Assembly (NCBI GenBank): GCA_030847615.1
Contig: JAUMIR010000001.1
Coordinates: 31,743,501 to 31,807,500 of the forward strand
Length of the DNA stretch: 64,000 bases
Direction of reading: 5' to 3'
Origin: Gambelia wislizenii
Taxonomy: Eukaryota > Chordata > Lepidosauria > Squamata > Crotaphytidae
Shown: piece after piece, positions 45,701 through 49,644 of the stretch
Numbering within the stretch: the stretch's first letter is position 1
How the letters are laid out: every line of letters starts with the position of its first letter
Translations under genes and position numbers: made by a program
Notes under the pieces: model-generated
Seen by the model: only the letters and a program-made list of their open reading frames with translations
Told to the model about the DNA's origin: nothing
Databases searched by the model: none

Positions 45701-48021
45701 GGTTTTAGGTGTCATGAAAGGACAACAAATTCCAAGTTACTGAATTGTGATTTCTCTGCCAGGGTCAATGGGGGGGGGGTGCTTGTGGTATTTTCTGCTT
45801 CATGTGCCTAAGTAACTTGGTTGGTCCTTTGTCTTACAGAATCATAGAGTTGGAAGAGACCACAAGGGCCATCTAGTCCAACCTCCTGCAATGTAGGAAC
45901 ACACACTCAAAGCACACCTGACAGATGGCCACCCAGCCTCTGTTTAAAAGTCTCCGAACTCGGATGCAGCTCATGTGCTGCCAGGTAACTACTGCAATTC
46001 CCAGCACACACAGCAAACATTTAATCAGAAGTCCCACTGAGTTGCCAGGTCAGCATGAACAATCTACTATGCACTCAAAACTGTGGCCTTAGAGGGAGGG
46101 AGTTCCACTGGGTAAAGCCTCTATTGAGCTAGCTTGGTGTAGTGCTTTGAATTTTGTTGGCCTAGGACTTTGGAAACCAGGGTTCAAATCCCTACTCAGC
46201 CATGAAAATCCACAGGGATTTGACCTTGGGAAAGTCATACTCTCTCAGCCTCAGAGGAAGGCAGTGGCAAATGTCTTCCAAATAAATCTTGCAAAAAAAC
46301 TCTATGATGGGGTTGCCCTAAGTGGAAGTTCACCTGAAGGTATGCAATAACAACAGCAAGCCCTCTTCCCCATTCCTGTCCTTTTGAGACTGTCAAAGAG
46401 ATAGCCAGTTAGTCGGAACAGCATGAAAAGGAAAACAGGGGTGTGGGGTGAGAGAAAAAAACTCTAGTAATCCCTTTAAGGCTGATTTATTTCAGCGTGA
46501 GCTTTTGTGGATTATTAGCCCACTTTTTCAGATGGAATACAATATTTAAGCCACAGGTGTGCACAATTTCATAGTGGCCAGAGTGGGATCAGAATGGTAA
46601 TCGGATACACCGCGATGCAAATTGAGACCCTGTCCCAGTTGGGAGCGCGAGAGGGACAGCAAGGAATAACAAGGACACACAATTGGCAAGCAAAAGAGTG
46701 TTGAGTGACAGTTTGCCCTGACTTCAGATACACACAGATCCCGTGTGTATGTGTGCTTTGTTGTTGTTGTTGTGTGCCTTCAAATCGTTTCTGACTTATG
46801 GTGACCCTATCATGCGGTTTTCTTGGCAAGCTTGTTCACAGGGGGTTTGCCTTTGCCTTCCTCTGAGGCTGAGAGAGTGGGACTTGGCCAAGGTCACCCA
46901 GTGGGTTTTAAGGCTGAGCGGGGATTCGAACCCTGGTCCCTCCAGAGTCCAACACTCCCAAACCATTACACCACACTGGCTCTCCAATGAGGGGATGTAG
47001 ATGGGAATGAAAATGGTAGTTTCCGCAACAGAGCAACCCTTGCTTCTGCAAGTATTATTTTGAGGGGATGATGGCATGTGGGGGAACTGTGAATGAGCTC
47101 CCCATGAGAGCCATAGGACCCATGAGGAGAAGAGACCAAAGAGAGAAATGCCACAAGGACAGCAATTCAATGCCAAAACAACGACAAACTATTAGAAGGG
47201 ATTACAGTTGCCCCTTCATATTCGCTGGGGTTTGGTTCCAGGACCCCCATGGATACCCAAATCCGTTAATACTCAAGTCCCATTCTATGCAATGGCATAG
47301 CAAAATGGTGTCCCTTATATAAGATGGCAAAATCAAGGTTTGCTTTTTAGATTATTATTTTTTAAACAACATTTCCAAGCCGTGAATACTTAAATCCGTG
47401 GATACCAAATCCGTGGATACGGAGGAACAACTGTAGAGGAATCTGTCTGCAAGCCTGTTGATGACAATGCAGTAGGACCAGTAGGCGCCTGCATGGCTTT
47501 GTCAAGAACAAATCCTGCCAAGCTAACCTTATATCTTTTTTTTAAAAAAAAAATCCAGTTCACTAGTTTAGTAGATGGTGGGAATGCTGCGGATGTTATT
47601 TATCTATCTTTCAGCAAAGTTCAGTATTTGACCAGCTCCCTTGTAATCTTTGAATCCAAGCAAAACCCGGCAGGGAGGAAGGAAAGGAGGGAGGGAGGAA
47701 AGGAGGCCAGGCGCTGGGTGCGGATTCTGCCGGGAGAGCGAGCAAAAAAGGTGGGTCCCTGGTTCGAAAGAGGCGCGCGGTGGCTGAAAGAGGGGAGGGG
47801 GAGCGTGGGATTCCCTGGTGCGGGGAGTCCCCCCGTGACTTACCGGACTGGTGGGCTGGGGTTGGCTGCCCTCCTCCTCCTCTGGCCTTGTGCCGGGGGC
47901 TGGCCGCCCGCGCCCTCCGCTGCCCCACCGCCTCCAGCTGCATGGCCCACTGCCCTTCGGCCCGGTACCTCTCCAGCGCCTCGTCCATTTTCAGGTGGAA
48001 ATGCAAGCCTTTCGCAGCCAT
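3557..48021 (-). CDS. TTC7A: TTC7A gene, exons 1-7 (5-prime part of coding region)
   Basis: Tetratricopeptide repeat protein 7A. In the known family it is a scaffold that, with EFR3 and FAM126 (hyccin), holds the lipid kinase PI4KA at the plasma membrane to make PI4P; human loss causes intestinal atresia with immunodeficiency. Seven minus-strand exons are joined by GT-AG sites with matching phase (1, 0, 1, 0, 2, 0, 2 at exon ends) to give 334 codons plus 2 nt, about 39 percent of the 858-residue human protein. The translation follows TTC7A and not TTC7[43 protein letters not shown]. Later exons must lie left of position 1. No frameshift or stop is seen, so the gene appears intact here. Assignment rests on recalled family sequence, not on a database search. 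Confidence 0.93.
4273..4492. mobile_element. Inverted-repeat MITE (tgctattattccac type)
   Basis: Contains ggactattatttcacttgaa at one end and cagttaaagtggaagaatag at the other, with ctgcaaatcccaggattcc in the body. Related copies are at 6847, 24670 and 37070. Confidence 0.65.
5644..6017 (-). mobile_element. Solo LTR inside a mariner MITE
   Basis: 374 bp starting TGTGATG and ending CGTTACA on the plus strand, i.e. TGTAACG...CATCACA on the minus strand, the usual TG...CA ends. On the minus strand an AATAAA signal (plus-strand tttatt near 5700) fits an R region. A CA microsatellite lies inside. The target duplication is unclear because the site is itself a run of TA. No internal retroviral or gypsy coding sequence is present, so the family cannot be named. 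Confidence 0.55.
5803..5825 (+). repeat. (CA)n microsatellite inside the solo LTR
   Basis: Eleven CA units; the source of the Cys/Val frames seen on the other strand. Confidence 0.95.
6847..7083. mobile_element. Inverted-repeat MITE
   Basis: Ends ggccattcacactaaac and tagtgtgaaaaggtcc are inverted. The body has atggaatcctggggtttgta and ctgcaaatccaaagattcc as in the 4.3-kb copy. Confidence 0.65.
7311..7331 (+). repeat. (TC)n microsatellite
   Basis: Ten TC units in intron 6. Confidence 0.95.
7541..7608 (-). mobile_element. CR1 LINE tail fragment
   Basis: Plus-strand agaatcatagagttggaaga and gaccacaagggccatctaat only; the rest is lost. Confidence 0.65.
8204..8410 (-). mobile_element. CR1 LINE 3-prime fragment
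   Basis: Plus-strand cactaatccaaccccctgct, tccagcctctgtttaaaaac and gcagcgtgttccactgtcga are the complement of the CR1 end. Confidence 0.8.
8606..8935 (-). mobile_element. LINE 3-prime end, same family as 40846
   Basis: Shares the zinc-finger segment (plus-strand gcaaaaagcacagcagaagg, gccaatccgagataaacaag) and the terminal TC run at 8609-8637. Confidence 0.75.
10121..10285 (-). mobile_element. CR1 LINE 3-prime fragment
   Basis: Plus-strand tcatagaatcgtagacttgg, ctagtccaacctcctgccat and tccaacctctgtttaaagac. Confidence 0.8.
10557..10635 (-). CDS. TTC7A: TTC7A exon 6 (residues 255-281)
   Basis: A 79-nt exon between acceptor cttctcttag and donor atg then gtaaga. The first base completes Gly, then it reads [20 protein letters not shown] and TQSFRM, matching human TTC7A [20 protein letters not shown]. 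Phase 2 in and phase 0 out. The apparent ORF in another frame over this stretch is a shadow. Confidence 0.91.
10990..11241 (+). mobile_element. tRNA-headed SINE with L2-like tail and AAT run
   Basis: Head tctaggactctagggacttg and ggttcaaatccccacacagc (tRNA B-box like), then tatttcacagcattattctg and a tail ending gccatcttgagcttcttgat with (AAT)n at 11213-11241. Different tail from the Sauria SINEs. Confidence 0.65.
11576..12401 (+). mobile_element. Helitron-like nonautonomous element carrying a polypurine minisatellite
   Basis: Starts tctatatatatataattctc and ends ggtccagctag, lying exactly between A (11575) and T (12402), as Helitrons insert (5-prime TC, 3-prime CTAG, A-T target, no duplication, no terminal inverted repeat). 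No strong 3-prime hairpin was seen before CTAG, which lowers confidence. Inside are a short inverted repeat (gtgctgattggctgc / gcagccaatcagcac) and the minisatellite. It has no Rep/helicase gene. The open frames over it on both strands are composition artefacts. Confidence 0.6.
11795..12290 (+). repeat. G-rich polypurine minisatellite
   Basis: About twenty variant units of 20-30 bp around gggcagaacaagtgggggga. The plus strand is almost all purine with repeated runs of four to seven G, so G-quadruplex or triplex formation is plausible. Overlapping Ser/Pro- and Gly-rich frames arise from this pattern and are not genes. Confidence 0.9.
12420..12632 (+). mobile_element. Bov-B/RTE LINE 3-prime end
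   Basis: Contains attgattcagtcaagggagc, cacaggatctccataagtca and gacaacttgacagcac, the end of the Bov-B coding region and its 3-prime tail. Truncated and degenerate. Confidence 0.65.
12745..13133 (+). mobile_element. CR1 LINE 3-prime end (interrupted)
   Basis: Contains ttatttaagcagaggctgga and ggactagatgaccatcacag, the CR1 tail, separated by about 170 bp of unrelated sequence (roughly 12850-13020). Confidence 0.6.
13640..13795 (+). mobile_element. 5S rRNA-derived SINE, head truncated
   Basis: Begins within the 5S end (aaataccaggtgctgtaggc) and continues through ctctgagtattccttgccta to the tail gccataagtcgacaggcgag. Confidence 0.8.
13905..14002 (-). mobile_element. Possible Penelope/Neptune-like 3-prime fragment
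   Basis: On the minus strand it has gaagaagccagtgaagcttc, a cttgcatgatacac stretch and ttggccaataaaggtatc, a pattern I associate with the tails of Penelope-like elements in vertebrates. The assignment is from memory and weak. Confidence 0.35.
14004..14123. repeat. Imperfect palindrome
   Basis: Outer arms atgttaaaaatcatacag (14004-14021) and ctgtatgatttttaacat (14106-14123) are perfectly inverted; inner arms agagtcacaggcct (14032-14045) and aggcctgtgactct (14071-14084) are also perfectly inverted. Confidence 0.9.
14092..14330 (-). mobile_element. Bov-B/RTE LINE reverse transcriptase C-terminal fragment
   Basis: The minus strand reads [20 protein letters not shown] and RWIDSIKEA, the conserved tail of RTE/Bov-B reverse transcriptase. 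It ends in a stop after about 75 codons; only the tail is present. Its 3-prime part forms one arm of the palindrome at 14004-14123. Confidence 0.75.
14395..14612 (+). mobile_element. CR1 LINE 3-prime end
   Basis: Has gctgttcaacagtggaatag, ggaggtctttaaacagagtg and the tail attctatgtttctattattc. Confidence 0.8.
14825..14946 (-). CDS. TTC7A: TTC7A exon 5 (residues 215-254), not visible as a long ORF
   Basis: This exon has no ATG-started ORF of useful length and was found by reading the minus strand. After the acceptor ccaccactaccag it reads [20 protein letters not shown], then [20 protein letters not shown] and the first two bases of Gly, then a gtaggt donor. It matches TTC7[21 protein letters not shown]. 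The start, rich in Ser, Gly and Thr, is a variable linker in the family. Phase 0 at entry and phase 2 at exit fit its neighbours. Confidence 0.88.
14947..16898 (-). other. TTC7A intron 4
   Basis: Contains one mariner MITE (15454-15656). The rest shows nothing recognised. Confidence 0.7.
15454..15656. mobile_element. Mariner-type MITE, family A
   Basis: Inverse orientation to the 24.2-kb copy. Contains cgctggggtttggttccagg, gtcccttatataagatgg and ggaaggacaacag, with TA on both sides. Confidence 0.75.
16899..17029 (-). CDS. TTC7A: TTC7A exon 4 (residues 171-214)
   Basis: The acceptor is ggctgtctttgcag; the exon reads [20 protein letters not shown], then [20 protein letters not shown] and ELEK, ending at gagaag then gtaaat. 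It begins in phase 1 and ends in phase 0. PNSIAS and EREEEV are TTC7A-specific compared with TTC7B. The helix pair has the spacing of a TPR. Confidence 0.94.
18042..18480. repeat. Unassigned interspersed repeat (copy 1)
   Basis: Shares with 56421-56745 the segments gcaatttgcttttgcctgaa, gggcaagattctaccccctt, agtgtacttttccacgttga and ggacaacagaggattaattg. Includes an embedded L2-type tatatcccacctttctctca at 18272-18291. Class unknown. Confidence 0.55.
18990..19560 (-). mobile_element. CR1 LINE 3-prime end
   Basis: Plus-strand tcatagaatcatagagttgg marks the 3-prime tail; upstream, the complement of caggctaaacatacccagct and attccaggtgacgtctgacc are CR1 C-terminal coding. Degenerate. Confidence 0.85.
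19681..19923 (-). mobile_element. Sauria-type tRNA SINE
   Basis: Contains cttacagcaacaataagaca, cacggggttttcttggcaag and aatccagtctcccagagtgt; head partly decayed. Confidence 0.8.
20103..20128 (+). repeat. (GGA)n microsatellite
   Basis: Nine GGA triplets in a row in intron 3. Confidence 0.95.
20930..21036 (+). mobile_element. L2 tail fragment
   Basis: Reads gtgggccaccttgggtctgt, gggagaaaggcagcatataa and then repeated aaat. Confidence 0.55.
21782..21808 (+). repeat. (TC)n microsatellite
   Basis: About twelve TC units with one TTT interruption at each side, in intron 3. Confidence 0.9.
22150..22512 (+). mobile_element. L2-type LINE 3-prime end, plus strand
   Basis: Contains gctggtcacaggctctggaa and the tail ttggtgaaaaggcaggttat followed by aaataaac. 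Confidence 0.7.
24248..24463. mobile_element. Mariner-type MITE, family A, intact copy
   Basis: 216 bp with TA on both sides. Inverted ends cagttgtccctccatatcca and gaagggacaattg. Internal tccacggatttaagtattca and gccatcttatataagg are the family hallmarks. It has no ORF and would depend on a transposase encoded elsewhere. Confidence 0.85.
24670..24868. mobile_element. Inverted-repeat MITE (diverged)
   Basis: Starts ggccctcttttacactcc and shares gggaatcctgagggtttcag and the actacaaatccc body with the 6.8-kb copy. Confidence 0.55.
25520..26100 (-). mobile_element. Non-LTR retrotransposon C-terminal fragment
   Basis: The minus strand reads [20 protein letters not shown] and later [20 protein letters not shown]. 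The C-x-C ... H-x4-C pattern with HCPLY is typical of the end of several LINE ORFs. The clade is not determined. Truncated at both ends. Confidence 0.6.
26589..26757 (-). CDS. TTC7A: TTC7A exon 3 (first clear TPR, residues 115-170)
   Basis: The exon starts after ccctcccactcccag with [20 protein letters not shown] and runs to [27 protein letters not shown] and the following MYARAGLED form a typical TPR helix pair (A and L at the packing positions, Gly-x-Tyr at the turn). The donor is aaag then gtaacg, leaving one base of a Gly codon. Similarity to human TTC7A is high over the whole exon. Confidence 0.94.
27010..27500 (-). mobile_element. L2-like LINE 3-prime end (older)
   Basis: Plus-strand ttccataactggggtgccac, gttgagaaggccctatctca and gggcaggtatatatagggag resemble the complement of the L2 C-terminal GWSHPLE-type region and tail. 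Open frames here are decayed LINE, not host exons. Confidence 0.5.
28010..28555 (-). mobile_element. L2-type LINE 3-prime end
   Basis: The minus strand gives [20 protein letters not shown] and [16 protein letters not shown], the L2 C-terminal region, then a tail ending in the complement of atttatatcctgccttttcc. Confidence 0.8.
29145..29308 (-). CDS. TTC7A: TTC7A exon 2 (residues 60-114)
   Basis: The acceptor is tatgtcatgcag and the exon reads [20 protein letters not shown], continuing through [15 protein letters not shown] and ending GKLL before a gtaagc donor. This is the conserved N-terminal helical region of TTC7A (human [20 protein letters not shown]). It starts in phase 1 and ends in phase 0, which fits exons 1 and 3. 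It is separated from exon 1 by an 18.5-kb intron. Confidence 0.93.
29655..30136. mobile_element. Harbinger-like MITE, shorter variant
   Basis: Begins ggggtctcatctatatgag and ends gtttagatgacccc. Contains tcaagatggcagtacgagtg and aaaatccaacatggcagcag; lies 350 bp upstream of TTC7A exon 2. Confidence 0.62.
30290..30770. mobile_element. Harbinger-like MITE, diverged copy
   Basis: Contains tagccaggatggcggccaca, tgaaaatccaacatggcagt and ccagccaatcagattacgct. The ends are not clear. Confidence 0.55.
30856..31033 (-). mobile_element. Sauria-type tRNA SINE, degraded
   Basis: Contains tgtgtcttcaagtcaacacc, gcaagatttcttcagaggtt and atttgaactctggtctctca. A palindromic MITE follows at 31036. Confidence 0.7.
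31036..31244. mobile_element. Palindromic MITE, same family as 58712
   Basis: Starts ggctgctgccgcacacagc and ends caggg-tggctgcagcc; shares gacactgctttaac, tctcacaaaactacaaatcc and catttaaagcggtatcaaac with the 58.7-kb copy. Confidence 0.7.
31819..31918 (-). mobile_element. Sauria-type SINE tail half
   Basis: Contains ttgtgtgccttcaacttgtt and aacctatcacagggttttct, then is cut off by hAT-like sequence. Confidence 0.7.
31919..32881. mobile_element. Possible hAT-like element, about 960 bp
   Basis: Left end cagcaattcttaacc and right end ggttaagaaccactag are near inverted repeats of the hAT type. It cuts off a Sauria SINE on its left. No clean target duplication was found, and the interior has only simple and GC-rich sequence with no transposase. 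Confidence 0.35.
33157..33481. mobile_element. Mariner-type MITE, family B with GC-rich insert
   Basis: TA-flanked; starts cagtatctcccacatatctg and ends gggggtactactg. The middle contains two GC-rich direct copies around cactgccactac-ggagccatcc, so it is longer than its relatives. Confidence 0.65.
33649..34308 (-). mobile_element. CR1 LINE reverse transcriptase C-terminal ORF (219 codons, open)
   Basis: The minus strand keeps a 219-codon frame with the CR1 signatures [52 protein letters not shown] and [20 protein letters not shown], ending HLSGML. The 3-prime tail, complement of tcatagaattgcagagttgg, follows at 33572-33650. It is 5-prime truncated, but the open frame suggests recent insertion. 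Confidence 0.92.
35238..35432 (-). mobile_element. 5S rRNA-derived SINE
   Basis: Plus-strand gtctcccatccaattactaa, ccagggctcaccctgcttag and cttccaagatcaaagaggag are the complement of the 5S C box and upstream. The 5S start is shortened. The tail at the left includes cttaggcaaggaatactcaa. Confidence 0.85.
36044..36412. mobile_element. Harbinger-like MITE, right part missing
   Basis: Begins gggcacgtctatacaaggct and runs to about gcgcttgccttgacagcaag. Contains atcaagatggtgggcacgag. Confidence 0.65.
37070..37292. mobile_element. Inverted-repeat MITE inserted in a SINE
   Basis: Ends gccttattgcattacactgc and tagtgtgtgataaggc are inverted. It interrupts a tRNA-headed SINE (head before 37070, gaaaccctggttcaaatccc after). 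Confidence 0.65.
37300..37460 (+). mobile_element. tRNA-headed SINE with L2-like tail
   Basis: Contains accctggttcaaatccctgc, cacagggttgctgtgaggat and gagctccttgaatgaagggt. Its first part lies left of the MITE at 37070-37292. Confidence 0.65.
37478..37650 (+). mobile_element. tRNA-headed SINE fragment
   Basis: Contains aaaagtgttagactgagact, aactctagtcctcactgaac and tatctcacagagttattgta, the same type as 37300-37460. Confidence 0.55.
37677..38642 (-). mobile_element. CR1 LINE, truncated and broken
   Basis: The minus strand carries the CR1 C-terminal region in pieces: [14 protein letters not shown] in 38388-38642, [20 protein letters not shown] in 38019-38381 and [20 protein letters not shown] in 37894-38079, then the tail at 37677-37800. 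The frames are shifted relative to each other, so it is dead. Confidence 0.9.
39703..40012 (-). mobile_element. Sauria-type SINE holding a 5S-SINE tail
   Basis: Minus-orientation tRNA-headed SINE: ctgacttatggcgaccctaa at left; head side (complement) ttcaaattctggtctcc at right. It is interrupted at about 39759-39830 by the plus-orientation tail of a 5S SINE (ccctatgaaattcatggggt, aagtcgacaggtgacttgaa, CA run). Confidence 0.8.
40029..40645. mobile_element. Harbinger-like MITE, inverse orientation
   Basis: Begins ggttgtccagtgaaaaaact and ends gctcgtatagacaagtg. Contains aaagcctttgtggcttttcc and cacgttggatttccacctta. Confidence 0.7.
40846..41618 (-). mobile_element. LINE 3-prime end: RT C-terminus plus C2HC zinc finger, ending in a GA repeat
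   Basis: The minus strand reads [60 protein letters not shown] and [13 protein letters not shown], a non-LTR reverse transcriptase C-terminus. After a frameshift it continues into a zinc-finger-like [23 protein letters not shown] (C-x2-C, H-x4-C), then ends in (GA)n. Clade not certain. Parts recur at 8606-8935 and 51885-52106. Confidence 0.8.
41886..42073. mobile_element. hAT-type MITE with perfect 8-bp target duplication
   Basis: Same family as 410-575. It is flanked by an identical 8-mer gtttaacc at 41878-41885 and 42074-42081, the size hAT transposases make. Length 188 bp; no coding capacity. Confidence 0.85.
42239..42469 (-). mobile_element. Sauria-type tRNA SINE
   Basis: Plus strand runs from tgtgcctttaagttgcctct through gggttttcttggcaagattt to ccaaaccactatgccacactgg-type head (caaaccactatgccacactg). 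No functional tRNA is encoded. Confidence 0.85.
42483..42718 (-). mobile_element. Sauria-type tRNA SINE (second of a tandem pair)
   Basis: Starts attgttattgttgtcgtgta, holds cacggggttttcttggaaag and gggattcgaaccctgttctc (complement of the tRNA B box region). Fourteen bases separate it from the copy to its left; same orientation. Confidence 0.85.
42883..43236 (+). mobile_element. CR1 LINE 3-prime end, plus strand
   Basis: Reads gggagctgggtatgtttagc, aagttaagaggtgacatgat and ends ctcccaactctatgattcta, the CR1 coding end and tail in the opposite orientation to most copies here. Confidence 0.88.
43742..44347. mobile_element. PIF/Harbinger-like MITE, best copy
   Basis: 606 bp with inverted ends gggcttgtct and agacaagccc and an identical 3-bp CAG on each side (43739-43741, 44348-44350). 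PIF/Harbinger elements make 3-bp duplications. The interior carries atcaagatggcaggcccgag, aaaatccaacatggccgttc and acaggaaaagccgcaaaggc. No ORF of note. Six more copies lie in the window. Confidence 0.75.
44897..45012 (-). mobile_element. 5S-type SINE tail joined to a tRNA-type SINE
   Basis: Plus-strand cttcaagtcacctgtcgact, cttaggcaaggaatactccg and ccctgaaatagatcccta, then directly the Sauria SINE body at 45013. No 5S part remains. Confidence 0.7.
45013..45190 (-). mobile_element. Sauria-type tRNA SINE, tail replaced
   Basis: Contains ttatcacgggtttttcttgg and gatttgaactctgttctccc. Its own Bov-B-like tail is replaced by the 5S SINE tail to the left. Confidence 0.75.
45304..45523 (+). mobile_element. 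Sauria-type tRNA SINE, plus strand
   Basis: Starts with the tRNA-like head ttggtgtggtttgagtgttg, then ctgggtgacctggagcaagt and the tail aatcttgccaagaaaacccc. Confidence 0.82.
45838..45960 (-). mobile_element. CR1 LINE 3-prime fragment
   Basis: Plus-strand agaatcatagagttggaaga to cagcctctgtttaaaagtct; short truncated tail. Confidence 0.8.
46127..46358 (+). mobile_element. Sauria-type tRNA SINE, plus strand
   Basis: Starts agctagcttggtgtagtgct, contains cagggttcaaatccctactc (B-box region) and ends in a CAA-rich tail. Confidence 0.82.
46755..46987 (-). mobile_element. Sauria-type tRNA SINE
   Basis: Well-preserved copy: caaatcgtttctgacttatg, ggggattcgaaccctggtcc and ccattacaccacactggctc. Confidence 0.88.
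47205..47433. mobile_element. Mariner-type MITE, family A
   Basis: Starts cagttgccccttcatattcg and ends ggaggaacaactg, TA on both sides; 229 bp. It lies about 400 bp downstream of TTC7A exon 1, in intron 1. Confidence 0.8.
47447..47645 (+). mobile_element. CR1-like reverse transcriptase fragment
   Basis: Plus-strand ggctttgtcaagaacaaatc and tgccaagctaaccttatatc translate to [13 protein letters not shown], a conserved CR1 palm motif, followed by (SLV)[15 protein letters not shown]. It lies in intron 1 just downstream of TTC7A exon 1. Confidence 0.7.
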
Positions 48022-48300
48022 CTTCTTTGCGCGGGTGGCTGGCTGACTCGTGTACCCAACAGGGAAGTCCCAGGCAAGGCAAGGCAAGGCAAGGCACGCC
48101 CGGGGCACAGCCGGGTCCCCCTCCCTCCCCGAGCATGTGCAGACTCGCCTGGCCCGGTGCACCTCTTGGGGAGGGAAGCCGGCGCTGAGCAAGGCAGCCC
48201 CCGGGCCAGCTGTGCAAACCCGCCCGCCAGATGTGGGCCAGGGCAGCTGGCGGGGAGAGGGGGCCCCGCGGTCTCTCTCCAAAGACAGCCCTCGATTTGC
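47640..48300 (-). promoter_or_regulatory. TTC7A: GC-rich promoter region of TTC7A
   Basis: Strong change to G+C- and CpG-rich DNA around exon 1 against an AT-rich background, as expected of a CpG-island promoter. No TATA box is apparent upstream of the ATG. A run of five AGGCA-type pentamers lies at 48071-48097. The region stops abruptly at 48313, where a mariner MITE begins, so any more distal promoter DNA has been separated from the gene. The transcription start cannot be fixed from sequence alone. Confidence 0.65.
47844..48021 (-). CDS. TTC7A: TTC7A exon 1 (start codon, residues 1-59)
   Basis: The exon opens with ATG at 48021-48019 in a good Kozak setting (A at -3, G at +4) and reads [20 protein letters not shown], matching the TTC7A start (MAAKG, then an acidic and basic helix with RAEG). 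It ends at a strong donor, G then gtaagt, leaving one base of a Glu codon finished by exon 2. Residues 34-58 are basic and Gly/Pro rich and are poorly conserved in the family. The exon is very GC-rich and sits inside the promoter region, so the many overlapping ORFs here on both strands are composition artefacts. Confidence 0.88.
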
Positions 48301-48312
48301 AGGGGCTGCCTA

Positions 48313-48572
48313 CACTTGTCCCATCATATTCGGGACTATTATTTTTTTAAAAAAAATAATTATTATTATATATTAAAAATTTAATTATATATTTAAAAAT
48401 AATTATATATTTAAAAAATAATGATCAAAAAGCAAACCTTGATTTTGCCATCTTGTATATAAGGGGCACCATTTTGCTATGCCATGGCATAGAATGGAAT
48501 TTGAGTATTCACGGATTTGGGTATCCACGGAGGTCCTCAAACCAAACCCCGGCGAATGTGAAGGGACAACTG
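48313..48572. mobile_element. Mariner-type MITE, family A, next to the TTC7A promoter
   Basis: Starts cacttgtcccatcatattcg and ends agggacaactg with TA at both flanks. The first 100 bp are degraded into AT repeats. It sits about 290 bp upstream of the TTC7A ATG and marks the edge of the GC-rich promoter. Confidence 0.7.
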
Positions 48573-48690
48573 TACAGTTACTTTTGTATATAACTAATGT
48601 CATCATCACAAATAAACTGTAAATTGGCTGAAAACTGACAAGCTGTTCAGGTAAAATGATCTCTTATTTAGTAGATTTTAAATCACATTT

Positions 48691-49525
48691 TGGGACTACT
48701 GTATTATTTTTTAAAGAACATTTCCAAGCCCTTGAATACTTAAATCCGTGGATACCAAATCCATGAATACTCCAGTCCCATTAAATGCAATGGCAGAGCA
48801 AAAGGGTGTTCCTTATATAAAATGGCAAAATCAAGGTTTGCTTTTGGGACTATTATTTTTTAAAGAACATTTCCAAGCCCTGAATACTTAAATCTGTGGA
48901 TACCAAATCCGTGAATACTCAAGTCCCATTCTATGCAATGGCACAGCAAAAGGGTGTCCCTTATATAAAATGGCAAAATCAAGGTTTGCTTTTGGGACTA
49001 TTATTTTTTAAAGAACATTTCCAAGCCCTGAATACTTAAATCCGTGGATACCAAATCCGTGAATACTCCAGTCCCATTCTATGCAATGGCACGGCAAAAG
49101 GGTGTCCCTTATATAAAATGGCAAAATCAAGGTTTGCTTTTGGGACTATTATTTTTTAAAGAACATTTCCAAGCCCTGAATACTTAAATCCGTGGATACC
49201 AAATCCATGAATACTCCAGTCCCATTCTATGCAATGGCACAGCAAAAGGGTGTCCCTTATACAAAATGGCAAAATCAAATTTTGCTTTTGGGACTATTAT
49301 TTTTTAAAGAACATTTCCAAGTCCTGAATACTTAAATCCGTGGATACCCAAATCCGTGAATACTCCAGTCCCATTCTATGCAATGGCACAGCAAAAGGGT
49401 GTCCCTTATATAAGGTGGCAACATCCAAGGTTTGCTTTTGGGATTATTATTTTTTAAAGAACATTTCCAAGCCGTGAATATTTAAATCCATGGATACCAA
49501 ATCCGTGGATACGGAGCGACAACTG
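48691..49525. repeat. Tandem array of a 148-bp unit derived from mariner MITE family A
   Basis: The start motif tgggacta (tgggatta in the last copy) recurs at 48691, 48845, 48993, 49141, 49289 and 49439, i.e. steps of 154, 148, 148, 148 and 150 bp. Each unit holds taaagaacatttccaagcc, cttaaatccgtggatacc, cccattctatgcaatggca and ggcaaaatcaaggtttgct, all from the inside of family A. Only the right end (gacaactg then TA) keeps a terminal repeat. The middle units are nearly identical. Confidence 0.88.
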
Positions 49526-49644
49526 TATTTCATTATAGGCAGAGGCATCGCTCTGTTAACAAAGCTTGTAACAAATAAGCTAAGGGGATTTTTTTTTTTT
49601 TTGCCCATCCCGCCCTGATGTTCCCTCTCTGTCCTCTGTCTAAC

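Larger units (their letters stand above)
29309..47843 (-). other. TTC7A intron 1 (18.5 kb)
   Basis: The largest intron and the most repeat-rich: five Harbinger-like MITE copies, two CR1 bodies, nine Sauria SINEs in both orientations, 5S SINEs, several hAT MITEs, mariner MITEs and a LINE 3-prime end. The stretches 34310-35230, 35450-36040 and 38880-39600 show no assigned feature. Confidence 0.7.

Noticed and set aside
47493..48384. Several frames over 100 codons on both strands
   Set aside because: GC-rich promoter region with few stops. Only the minus-strand frame matching TTC7A exon 1 is supported.
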